From Oryzias latipes (Eukaryota > Chordata > Actinopteri > Beloniformes > Adrianichthyidae), in assembly GCF_002234675.1 (NCBI RefSeq), contig NC_019866.2:3392642-3456641 (forward strand): a DNA stretch of 64,000 nt, in the 5' to 3' direction. Each line of letters opens with the position of its first letter. Within the stretch, counting starts at the first letter, position 1. A model generated the notes under the pieces. That model was not told where the DNA came from and did not search any database. It saw only the letters and a program-made list of their open reading frames with translations. Made by a program: the position numbers and the translations under genes. This document shows, one piece after another, positions 10,900-21,985 of this stretch.

Positions 10900-13845
10900 T
10901 TTTCTGGGTCTGGGAACTTAAACTTCACCAGAATTTGTTTACAGATGCGTTCAAGTCAGAACCTCCAATGCTAAAAACAACATCTTTCCATGACACCGTA
11001 TCCTAAAAAGTATCACTTCAAACCAAATTTTAGTTCATGTTAGTTGATTTTTCTTGAACGAAGTTATGAAACGTTTTAGTGCTATTTAATGATTCGTTTG
11101 TTTTTACATCTTTTTTTTCCAAAATAACTGTTTTCTTTAGCTCCTAAAAAGAAAATAGTTTTTAAAGATTCTTTATTGTTCTTTGGAAATGTGATTCGTA
11201 TATGTTTCATGGTCTGTTTTATCCATTTTAGGCGGACCAAAGTTTCTCTTGATGTGGAGCTCATGAAGAGACTGTAATCCTCTAAGATGATGGTCCTGTC
11301 AGTGAGAAGAACATCGGGTTTAGGGCTGTCGGCTGTAAGAGCAGCATTGAGAGGAGCTGAAAGCAGATTGACTTTGAATGAAGGACTGAATGAATTTGGC
11401 TCCGTCAGTCAAGTGAGGTCAGGTTGGGGGGACAGAGGAGCAGAGTGACAGATCGGGGGCCTGTTTAAGCAGCCTGTTAAATTCATACACCGCAGCTGTA
11501 TTCAAACAGCACGGAGGGCCAGGGCCGGAGACAGAGAAGGGCCCCCTGCAGGAGGCGTGGCGCTCCGCCCCTCGTTTTCCAGCTCATTTCCCGGGATGGA
11601 GGGGAACAGAGGTCCTATATTCCCCTCATACAGACACCTGCTGGCCTGTGGGTGAGGAGGGGGACGAGGGCAAAGTTTAAACAGTTCACAGGTTTAAGTT
11701 GCATTAACAACCATGATTTATAATTAAAACATTTGTAGTATACGTCTTAAAATTCATGCCTTCCTTTGGTCTTCAAAACAGCTCAGCTCAAACGTCATAT
11801 GCAGTAAAACAAATTTTATTGGCTAAAGATTTTTCTATACTGATATATTTAACATTTTTTACGCTTGGTGTTGACATTTGGTCAGGTTCGAACAAACAAA
11901 ACAAAAAAAGAAGACAATCAGAAGAAATGCATTTCTATCTAATCATAAATTTATCTAACTTCAGAAGATTAGTCGTGACTTAATTGGAAACATAAAAATG
12001 TAAATGGCAAACAAGATTCACATCCACATAGGCTACACATGTAAATAATGCCTTTACAACTACTCTTAATCATAAACAGACATATTTGCATTTATGCGTA
12101 CCCTATAATATATGACACACTGAATAAATGTAATGTGAAGTTTGTCAAGCAACTACCAGAAAAAATAGACGCATTTAGCTAAAATAGAAAGTTTCAAATC
12201 AAGTTTTAAATTAACTTTTTATTGTTAAAATATCCTTCAAAGTATTTTAAAAAAGGTGAACTTAAAAAGAAAATAGTCGCATGAAGTCTTTCTAAGCTAC
12301 TTTGTATTTTTATCCTATAATGTCTTTACATTAACAGAATAATAAAACATAGTTGTATTTCTAAATGCCGGCACGTCTGTATTTTTCTTTTTTTTTAATT
12401 GAAGCAATTCAGGAACATGTCAAATTTCTTGCTCATCAAATAGAAACATATTTACCCAAGATTCAAAAATGTAAACACTGTGAGGAAAACGACATTGTTA
12501 GTCGCCAATTTTCCTGCCAAATTTAATAGAAAAGGGTTTGCTTTCCCAAAAATATCTTAAAATATTGTCTGAAATGTAACAGATTACAGAAGATTACTCT
12601 GAGGAATGAGGACTGATTGCTTTTGTATTGTAAACCACCAAAATGTCTTTCCACAACAAAAACAACCCTGTTTGTTAAGATTAAATCCTTTATTTGGCAG
12701 TAGTTCACAGAGGAAAATCTATTAAATAATGCAGATTACAAATTACAAGGCATTACATACTGTACTTCAATGCATGATGTAAAAACTATCATTCATGCTA
12801 AACGTTTGCATAGGGCTGGAATGGCGCCGTTCAGTTCCTGGAGGTTGCTGTAAATTTTCCCTTCACCGTATTCCCTTTCCGGTACAGCAGAGCTGAGGCA
12901 ACTGAAGGTATGAGGACGACAACCCGGGTGAACACGGTTTAACAACAGAGTAGCAGCATCCAGAGGAGAAGGAAAAACCCACGTGCAGGCGAGGTGTGCA
13001 CACAAAGGCAAAAATGTAAAGAAAAAAGTGAATTTACTCACAAAAAACACTGTAACGTTGACCCATCCAGACCGAAGACAACCCCCCAGGGCGTCAAACT
13101 ACAAACCACAGTCTCTGCAGGTCTCACTGTAGTGACATGGATACTTTGAGGACTTCAACAGCGCCCCCTGCCTCTAACAGATAGTAATAATAATCAGATA
13201 CAACTCCTTCCTGTAAGCATGAAAGTTGTGTGCAAGTCTTCATTTGTTCCTCTTCCTGAATTCTTATAAGAAGCAAGCTCTAGTTTTACAGTTTTCCAGA
13301 CTTTCTGAAGACATTTCTGGCTCTAAATTATCTTTAGAGGAAACTGGATTTTTGCTTGCAAAATGCGATTAAAATATACCTAAAATCCCTCAAGTCTCAA
13401 GAAACTAAAGATATTTTAACCAAAAAACATAAAGAAAATCTTAATTGAGGCCCTTTTTATCTCAAATTCTGACAAAAGCAAACGTATGCAGTGTGTCTGC
13501 GTTTGTAGTATCTTTGAAAAACTTAAAACGCTCTGATAAATTACTGTAGGCTTAAACTTCTTTTTGCATTAACATTCGTTGAAAAGTCAGCGTACAGTGA
13601 AAAAAAACAAACATTTTCCTTTAGTGTAATCAAAGGAGAAAGTGGGCAGCAAAGGTTGAAAACACTTTCAGAAAGGCTGGAAAACTGGAACATCACAGAT
13701 TTAGGATTATTGCCAGAATCTTGAGGAACATTTCCATAAAAGATTTAACGCTTTGCATGCAAAGCGTAACACATCGAGGGCTGTCTCCAGACTTTTGTCC
13801 ATATTTCTCTCAGCGGCTGCCAGTCCTCCAAGTTGACCTCCAGAT
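10900..13845. other. Intergenic, tbc1d17 downstream side
   Basis: Mostly AT-rich with no recognised gene. From about 11400 to 11660 there is a GC-rich block with purine runs and a short CCCGGG/GGCGTGGCGC stretch that might be regulatory. The tbc1d17 3' UTR should start at 13845 and run leftward; an AATAAA reads on the minus strand near 12690-12695. Short frames around 12793-13050 carry no domain. Confidence 0.4.
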
Positions 13846-15513
13846 CTAAGGATAGGTGGGAACATAAGAACTAGAAGAAGCTGCTCCTGCTTGTGATTGG
13901 CAAAGGAGGTGCTGCGCCTCGTCACTCTGAGACTCTGAGCTGTTCTCCTCTGAGCTGGACGAATCACAGAGACCCAGAACCTGCTTCACCTGGACAGGAA
14001 GCTCCTAGGCAGACAAGAAGGGAAAAACCAGAAGTTAATACGTCAGAAGTGACAAACCATCAGCTGGTGATGAAATGATGTGTCCAAAGCCTTAGGTTTG
14101 GTTCGGATTTTTCAGATTTTTTAATGAAAAATCCAGAGTGCAAAGAAGGAGCAGGTCTCACCTTGCACTGAACCAGCTGCAGGTAGATCGCTTCCGAGTC
14201 GCGCAGAATATTCTGCAGGTCAAGCTTCATCGTCAGCTCGTTTATGTGCTGCACATTCAACAGAAACAGGATGAAAATGTGGGTTTTGATCTTCAAAGTC
14301 ACTAAGACGGGAAAGGACACGGACCTTCAGAATAGTGTTGAAGTCGTGGTTGGAGCCGATCAGCTCTCCACGCTGGGACTGGAGGATGGAGCAGGCGATG
14401 ACCAGGTGGAAGTTCTCGCAGGGAAGACAAGTCCAGAGGACCTGAGGAGAGAAGCAGGAGGACGGAAAATGTGAATTTAACAACCAAAGCCTCCAGGATT
14501 GTGTGAATGGAGAACTCACCTCCCACAAGGTGAGGATGTCCTCAAAGGAGAACTCCCTCTTGAACCAGATGAGCAGCCAGCGGAAGCAGAAGCAGAGGGA
14601 GCCGCTGTCCTGCGAGTCTGCAGACCGCAAACAAACTCCACATGTTCACCTTTTCCTCTCTTCCTTTAGAATCATGCCATCATGTTAGAAAGAATGACTA
14701 ACCCAGAAAGTCACAAAGTTCTGGGTCTAAAGCTTTTAGCAGGATTCGGAGCTGAAGGAGCTGCTGCTTCATGGCCTCCTGAGACTCCTCAAAGTTGTGA
14801 TGCTGCAGAAAGACGACAAGTAAAGAGGGGAAGCTGGTAAGTTTGCATATAAATAAAGGGTTATCTCAAAAAAGGAAAAACATATAAAGACCCACTGATC
14901 ATCTTTTGATCTACATTAAAATCTTTGCCAGTAGTTTTGATTATTATTATGTAGTTTTTAGCCAAAATCAAAAATCTTGTGTCGTTTTCTAGGACATACG
15001 GTAATTTCAGCAGTAGTTCATGACATGGATGGGGTGGAGAAACTCCGCCCCCCTTCACGTCACTCATAACTGAGAGCTCAGAGCAGGGAGCATGTGGCCT
15101 GCCCAGCGCATTTTCTACGTCCCAAAAAGGCTCTTTATCAAAGTGCACTTTTTCATCTGCTCCTGATTCACAACGATTTGAATAAAGAAATATTCAGAAA
15201 TGCTATTTTAAACTAAAAATACCAAAAGACCAGGTTAAAAACACCAACACAATTTTCATCCGAGTGGGACTTTAAAACAGAAGCTATCTTACATCAATTC
15301 TGTCTGCATTGTCATTTTAACGAGGAACAGTTCCACTTACGACCAGGTCCATGAAGCCAGTCAGACACCAGAAAGACTCCACCTCGTTCTGAGTGACAAA
15401 CAGGATGGGAGCCAGAAGGTCGCTCATCCCCTGGACATATCCTGGACCGACCAGAAAAGACAAAGATGGAAGGGTTATTGAAGACCGTGGATGTGGTCAC
15501 GTGGTGTCCAGCT

Positions 15514-15547
<34 letters not shown>

Positions 15548-18500
15548 AGTTCTTAAATAGCACGTGAAAGACCCCGAAAGATGAAAATGGCAGAAACTTT
15601 AAGACACAAAAGAAGGAATTTCTTTAAAAAGCCTGTTGCTGCACAATTCAGTGTCTAAAGAGTATAAAGCTGTGATCATACTGATCTCAATTTGCGAGTC
15701 AAACTAGCCTCCGTTCCGACACACATCACAAAATGTGCTCATATGCTTGATGCTTTTGACGCGAGTGGGAGGAGCCACCAGGGAGGCTTTGACTCTCTAT
15801 CTCATTAGAAAATGCATGGAAGACGTGGATAACGCTGAGATCAGTGGTTTGTTTGTGCGATAAATGAATCATGGCTTGCAATCAACCTTTTACATTAATC
15901 TATTTTTAATCTAACATAATAACTGCTGCAAAAAGCCCCATTTTGAGGTATTTTCATTTAAATGTGTGACATTGTGGCACAGGAAAAGATCAAGATACAA
16001 TTTAAAAGTGGATTTATAAAGTTTTCCAATAAAAAAATTGACTTCCAAGGCGTCTGTACATTAACATTAAACTAGATGACCCTTCTGTTCAGTGTGAATA
16101 TAGCTTTAGATGTATTTGGCAACAACAATTTATAATATTCCTAAGTCCTTCAGACACTATGTGAGAAGTAGAAATAAAACTGTTTCTTTCTGCAGTTTGT
16201 AAAACCCACCAAGATCAAAGTTGTACATGCAGTAGGTCATCAGCACGTCGTGAAGCAGTGTCAGGCCTGGATTGTCGTTCCCAGAGAAGAACGTGTTGTG
16301 TCTGTCTGTCCGGTTCACGTCTCTCTCTGTCACAACAAAGCAAAGATTTTCCCGTTTCATCGTCTGCTGCGGATCTGAGCAAAGCGATGGGCTGTTCTGC
16401 AGAAATCTTCACCTATCAGGCTCCTGTATCCTCTGAGGAGCGAGTTCCTCATCTCCTGCTCTTCGCTGACCGACTTCCACTGCACCTTCATCCTGAAGTA
16501 CTCGTCCCTGCAGAAGAAAAGAGGCCGTTTCACAAAAATAAACCAGATTGCTAAGAAGTTGATAGTAAACTCATCAGAGAAGACTGTGAGAAAGCTTGAA
16601 GAAAAGTGCTGACGTTTTGACTCGAAGGATGTCCTCTCTCTCCCTTGTTGTGCTGGTCCATGGATAAAAACCCAAAAGGAACTTCCACACTTCTTTCCTT
16701 AAAGATGGAGTGATGCCCTGCAAGGAAAAGAACTGCATTAAACTCTGATGATTTGGTTTGAAGTGGCAAATATGATCCTCCTACCCCTCTGAACACGAGC
16801 TCTTTGACTTTCTCTGGATTCTTTACTCGTCCTTCTGGGTCCAGAAAGTCCTCCCACTTGTCCAGAGGTTGTCCCCTGGTGGCTTCAGGTCTGGGACCAA
16901 GCTCCACGCCCTGCGTGGACAACAACCATGACATGGTGAGCAGCTGGGTTACACTTTTCACTGCGTCATTTTGAAAAGAGTCTTCTTCTTACGCAGGTGA
17001 TGAGCTCAAATCCAGGCTCGTCATCTGGCTGGGACGGCAGACTGGGATCCTGAGCGGAGCGGGGGTGGATGGAGGATTCTGGAGGACGAATTGCTGCCCT
17101 GAAGAAGTTTGTAACTTTAGAGAATCCACCAAATGTGGTGGCATATGGATCCTGGATAAACCTCTGTGAGAATCAGAGCAGAAGGATGACGAAATTACTG
17201 ACAGTCATAAGAGTTTTCAGAAATCATATTTTTGCTTTTACTATTATTTTATTGGATTATGGCTAAACAATGAAATAATAGATAAAATTATGAGAAAAAG
17301 TTTAGCATACGACAGAGAATTTGTTATTTCTGCCAAATATCAAACTCTGAGGTTGTATTAAAAAAAAAGAGACTTTTGAAAACATCCATCTACGTTTGTC
17401 CTGAAATTACCGAGACGAGATCGGAGCCTCCATCATCAAAGAGTTGCAGCTTGTCAAAGCCTTGGGGGAGAGCATCTGAATCCCGCGGATAGGCGAGGAA
17501 GAGCCGCCCATCCACAGGGGACCTGAGGGTAGCAACAAAAAGAGGATGGGATCAGGCCGAAGACAACAGGATCCAAACTCCTCCTGAGCAGAGTGTGGTC
17601 CCACTCACTGGTCCAGAACGATGTAACGGTGCATTGCCCTGAGAAGCTCCCTGGTTCCACCTCTGTGGAAGTGCAGAGGGGGCAGCGGGTGGCCGCCTCG
17701 ACTCGTCAGAACGATAAAATTTCGACCCAGAGAGAAGCGAGCCCTCCGGAGGGAGTACAGCTCTGACAGAGGCAGGGAGAAAGCCCACTGTCCTGAAAAG
17801 GAGACAAATATCATGTGTCATGCGACGTTTGGGTTTCTGATTTAATGTGAAGCATGAAAAAACCCAAAACGCACCAGCCTCCTGTATCGGAACGGGCTGA
17901 CAATCTTTCACTACGGTGTTGATGACAGCCCAATCTGGTTCATAACCGGGGTCAAAATGGGTTTCTTCTTCCCCTCCCTCCCCGTCCTGGTTAAAAAAAA
18001 TACAATATCATCATCTGATCTAAAATAAATCATAATTTAATCCATAACAAACACATTCAGGCAAAAAAAAACAATCAGCTGCAGACCTTTTTGGTGTAGA
18101 GGACTGCGGGAGCGGTGCGACCCTCATCCGGCAGCGGGCTCCATTCCAAGGCGGCTATCCCAGCCTTAGGGAGAGATTATTCTCATAAATATACAAAAAA
18201 AACAAAATTTTTTCACCTTTGTAAGCCACTGTTACAATTTGTTACCCGCTCGACGATGCGGATGAAGCCGGGGATGGAGGTGTCCTGGTTGGTCCTCTTG
18301 GCGTTCGTGTGGAGGTACACGCCCTCTTTCTCAAATATGAGCTTAAAAAAAAAGAAAATTAAAATAATCATTAAAAGAAGATAAAATTGTGTAAAAGTCA
18401 TAAATGAACAGACTTACTTAGGCCTTTTTCAAAAAGAAAAAAAAACAATAGTCAGAATAAAAAACATACAATAATTCACATTTTTCTTACAACTAATAAA

Positions 18501-19160
18501 GCATTTTTTGATTAAATAAAACGTAAATGTGAAACGTGTTTTCTGTTCTTCATCTTTCACTTCTCTATTTCTCTTACCACTCTTCTAACGTGACATCAGA
18601 CGTGACGTAATTGTATCACCTGACTTACCTGCAGCAGGTTGGATTTTTCCACAACCGCTCAGACTAATAACGTAAAAATGATTTTTTTTTTAAAAAGTCG
18701 ACTTTTTAACTCGACAGAGTGCGCAGCCGCACTATGAAGCAGACAGAGCGCTCGCGCGCATCGGTTAAGAAAAAAGAACAAAAGCGTCAATCAGTCGATC
18801 GAGTCACATGACGCCGCGCTGACTCGTCGGTCAGGTCTGTGTGAGAAATGAGCCGAGCCCAGTTTACAAAAAAAACTAGTCTTCACTATTACAATTAGAT
18901 CCAACCACTTTGTCAACAACCAATAACGTCTGCACGTGCGTTTTGACGTTGTCAAAAGATGATAAAAGCGAAGGATTAACCGTTCGAAAGATGAAAAGTG
19001 TCCATTTTTACTCTTTCCTTTGAACTGTGAAAAAGCTCGGCTTTATTTAAACACAAATATATTGCTTAAAAACAGCAACGACAAAACAGCAAAGCTGCCA
19101 ACGAGAAAAAACAAACCATAAATGTAAAAATACCTTATAATCCTGAACGTTTTCCTCCAT
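13846..19160 (-). CDS. tbc1d17: TBC1 domain family member 17 (Rab GAP)
   Basis: A GTPase-activating protein for Rab proteins; the mammalian protein acts on Rab8 and binds Rab5, in endosome recycling and autophagy (family knowledge). Seventeen coding exons: 19160-19134, 18341-18246, 18164-18087, 17986-17875, 17792-17609, 17522-17411, 17163-16993, 16910-16785, 16717-16614, 16507-16413, 16326-16210, 15441-15341, 14802-14703, 14617-14520, 14441-14325, 14248-14162 and 14004-13846. They join in phase to 627 residues (human 648). The N-terminal Rab-binding region begins MEENVQDYK and includes DPGYEPDWAVI. The TBC domain begins near RGGITPSLRKEVWKFLLG. It keeps both catalytic motifs: IERDVNR (368-374, arginine finger Arg374) and YVQ (409-411, glutamine finger). 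The C-terminus is short and Ser/Glu-rich, ending VPTYP. TBC1D15 is the closest alternative; synteny and SDSQDSG-type identity favour TBC1D17. Confidence 0.95.
14880..15290 (+). repeat. Dispersed repeat related to the 44049-44610 element
   Basis: It lies in a tbc1d17 intron. It shares blocks in the same order with 44100-44590: TTTTTAGCCAAAA, TTTTCTAGGACA, TCTGCTCCTGATTC, ATGAATAAAGAAATAT-like sequence, and TTAAAAACACCAA followed by TTTTCATC. The middle is divergent. The ends of this copy are unclear. Confidence 0.6.
15517..15545. repeat. Poly-C tract
   Basis: A pure run of about 29 cytosines in a tbc1d17 intron. Such tracts are prone to length error in sequencing and assembly. Confidence 0.9.
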
Positions 19161-19250
19161 TTCTCCCCACTGCTCGTCGTTCCACCACAACAAACGTTAC
19201 GTCAGACTTCCTGTTCACGTAGTCCCGCCCACCAGATACGTCACCTCACG
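19161..19250 (-). promoter_or_regulatory. tbc1d17: tbc1d17 promoter-proximal CRE-like sites
   Basis: TACGTCA (reverse TGACGTA) occurs at 19198-19204 and again at 19237-19243, within 90 bases upstream of the tbc1d17 start codon, in a GC-rich setting with CCCGCCC. These are CREB/ATF-type half-palindromes and suggest a TATA-less promoter. The transcription start is not shown. Confidence 0.5.
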
Positions 19251-20580
19251 CAGCAGCCTCTGTGTGTTTTTTTAAGTCACTGATTTATTTATGATAGTGA
19301 ATGAAATATATGTATATATTTAAGAACTAAATTGTTTTAAAAATTATTCTTGAAATATTATTATTATTTTAGATTCGACAGTAACTCATTAGACCACTTG
19401 ATGGCAAAGCTCCAAAGTTTTCTAAAAACGTTATGTAACAGACCAAAACAGGTTCTGAGCCTTTTGAATACTTCCTGTAAAATACAGGAAATTTATAAGA
19501 CAAGCGATGTTCCTGTTGAAACAGATGGCTGCCATCGTCTCAATGACGGCTCACGGAACCAAGCGCCACCTACTGGCAGTAAAGTGTAACTTCCCCCTTG
19601 AGACACATTCAAAATTAGAGCCTCGCGACTTAACATAATGTGAAAACACATATTTAAACTCGTTCCATGTTCTGATTTCATCGTTAGTCACATCATCAAT
19701 ACAAAACGAATGAAAGAAAATCAGTAAAACACAAAAAGTAAACCAACAAAAGCAAAATTTAGGAAAATTAGCACAGATTATAGATGGAAACAGGCAAAAC
19801 ATAAAGTAAAAAGCAATTTGCAGCAATTTTTTAATTTTCACATCAATTTTGACTTATCTAACCTATTTTAGTGCATGCATCAAAATTATTAAAACCAAGT
19901 TACCAAGTGCTTCATCAATTCTTTAAATTGTTTTGTTTGCTCATTTCCTGTTCAATGTATGATGCCTTTGTTTTTTCTTGTCTTGAGCACAGTGACGTTT
20001 AATGTATTTAAACTGAACCTTAGGCCTGCAGTTCTACTTCATGTTGCTGCAGCTGAATGCTCAATCTTGAAACTTGCAGCAGCAGCAGCAGCAGCAGCAG
20101 CACTGACGCACATTGCAAACGGTCTGACTGGTTCCATGACAAACTTAATACTGTTGCAGCATGTTCAAATTTTAAATGCACGCATATGCACCTCCCTGGT
20201 CATCTCAATTCCTGACTCTGACGTGCCTTGACTTCTAAACCATGCACCTATGCGCACATTTAACAATCAATGCCATCCCGGACTAACATGTTGCCTTTAT
20301 GTGCTTTAAAACTAAATTACTATGAGAACAAATAAAGGGTTCCTGCAAGGACAGCAGCTCAAAAAAGCAACAGTACTACAAGGCCTGGTTTACTTTACTA
20401 AATCACTAAGTTCAAAACATGTTTTATACTTGTTCCTACAATCTATATGACAAACCTTATAGCTGTAAAAAGAAAAACTGGTATTTAACATCCGTTCAGT
20501 GTGTGTAATAGCATTAACGTGTTTGTTTTTCAGATTAAAGCCTGACTTGATAAACAAAAACGTGGAAGGTCATTTTAGGG
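19251..20580. other. AT-rich spacer between tbc1d17 and akt1s1
   Basis: No exon or complete repeat recognised, apart from a (GCA)n run of about eight units at 20077-20101. It separates two head-to-head genes. Confidence 0.45.
20077..20101. repeat. (GCA)n microsatellite
   Basis: About eight GCA units. A short surrounding frame reads it as Ala repeats, but there is no gene evidence. Confidence 0.9.
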
Positions 20581-20584
20581 ATAG

Positions 20585-20730
20585 TGGGAAATTAGCCTGC
20601 GTGCACGAGGACAGATCGAGAACGTGCCCGCCCGAAGGTTTTGGTCACGTGTCGGACGTGCAATTGATTGGAACTTCAGTAAACAAGCGACGTCGAGCGA
20701 CGTCAAGCTAGACGTCAAACCGGAAATGGA
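20585..20730. promoter_or_regulatory. CpG-rich block with E-box and GACGTC cluster
   Basis: Contains GTCACGTG at 20644-20651 (the core of the CLEAR/E-box recognised by TFEB-type factors), three GACGTC sites at 20689, 20699 and 20711 spaced 10 and 12 bases, and an ETS-like CCGGAAAT just after. It lies between two divergent genes and is a candidate promoter or enhancer for akt1s1 or both. Which gene it serves is not shown. Confidence 0.5.
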
Positions 20731-21985
20731 TAAACACCTTGAAAAAAGACGAAAATCCCCACAATTTTTCAAACATAAGTAATATGTTCCTAGTGTATTT
20801 ACAACACCCAGCCTGCTTTTATGCTACAACAAAAAAATGATATTTTGATTTTTATAATACTTTCAAGTAAAAAAACTTTTGGAGAATTTATGTTTTTATA
20901 AAATATTTGCATTTTCATTCAGAAACGATATCACTGTTGATTATCAAACTTTGTTCATGCAGAATAATATTATACATACATGGGAAACAGTAATGCTGCT
21001 AAAAGATCCAAAAGTATATTGCTCTGCGTCACAACCTTTATTTTGAAAGGGCTCACAGGAAACGCTTTAAATAGCCCTTGCTAGCTTGTTGCCGCTGGCG
21101 TCAACCGAAGCTGGGGGAGAGAAACAGTGGAAGAGGGCTGAAAACGAGTGTCTAAAGGAATAATAAGCTCGATTAACATCTGTCAAGGTGGAAGAAAGAA
21201 ACTGGACAGGTGGGTGAACGTTTTCTCGTCCTTCCCCGTGCTCCCCTTGCAAATCCAAGGCGCAGTTAAAGGCTAAAACATGGAGGTGAAATGCGGCTCC
21301 ATCATGAGGAGACTGCACACACACACACAGCCCCGAACAAACAGCCAGATAAACAACAGCTGCGACAGCGGCCGCGCGCGGACAAGCCGTTTGCATGCTG
21401 TTTTGGACGGAACCGATCTGATGACAAAGAGACAGCTTCGCAGTCTATCCGCCCAGAGGAAATCATGAGAAGGAGCTTAGCCTTACAGTGTTAGCTTTGG
21501 TGTGTGTAGAAAGTGGTGGGGGCTACGCGACAGCCGCTCTACTTGTGCAGGTTTAGATGTTTACCTGCATGCATCTGACTGCCTGCGTGCCTTCAACTGG
21601 ATTTAGCTGACCAAAACACGTTAAACATGCAAGTCTTGGTACTTTAAATGCACCCAGTTGAAGCCACATTGATTGTTTTATATTTTGATAACATTTTCAG
21701 GTATCACCAGCAACTTGGCAACATCCCTTCTCTCCCCTGGCTTTCCTGTCTGGAGGAACATCGCCCAAAATATCAGATATTTAAGCCACAGAGTGCCTGA
21801 TAAGTTTGAACTTCATCTTCATCACTTCAGAAGTCTGAACCAGCACCTAAACTAAGACAGATCACACAGACACCAAAGGTTGAACCCCTCTAAGTTTTGT
21901 GCACTCCTAAGGATCAAACACATCTGATCCTCTAAACGTTATCAATTACTAAACCAGGAATCTGTAGACGGTGCTGAGTAACATC
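20731..21985 (+). other. akt1s1: akt1s1 upstream and 5' UTR region
   Basis: GC content rises from about 21080 to 21420. A likely donor (ACAG then GTGGGTGA) near 21210 and an acceptor (TTTTCAG) at about 21696-21702 suggest a non-coding first exon spliced to an exon that holds the ATG at 21986. These positions are inferred from the sequence alone. Confidence 0.4.

Noticed and set aside
12793-13050. Hydrophobic 85-codon frame downstream of tbc1d17
   Set aside because: No signal or domain supports it, it lies in the probable 3' UTR or flank, and its start is arbitrary.
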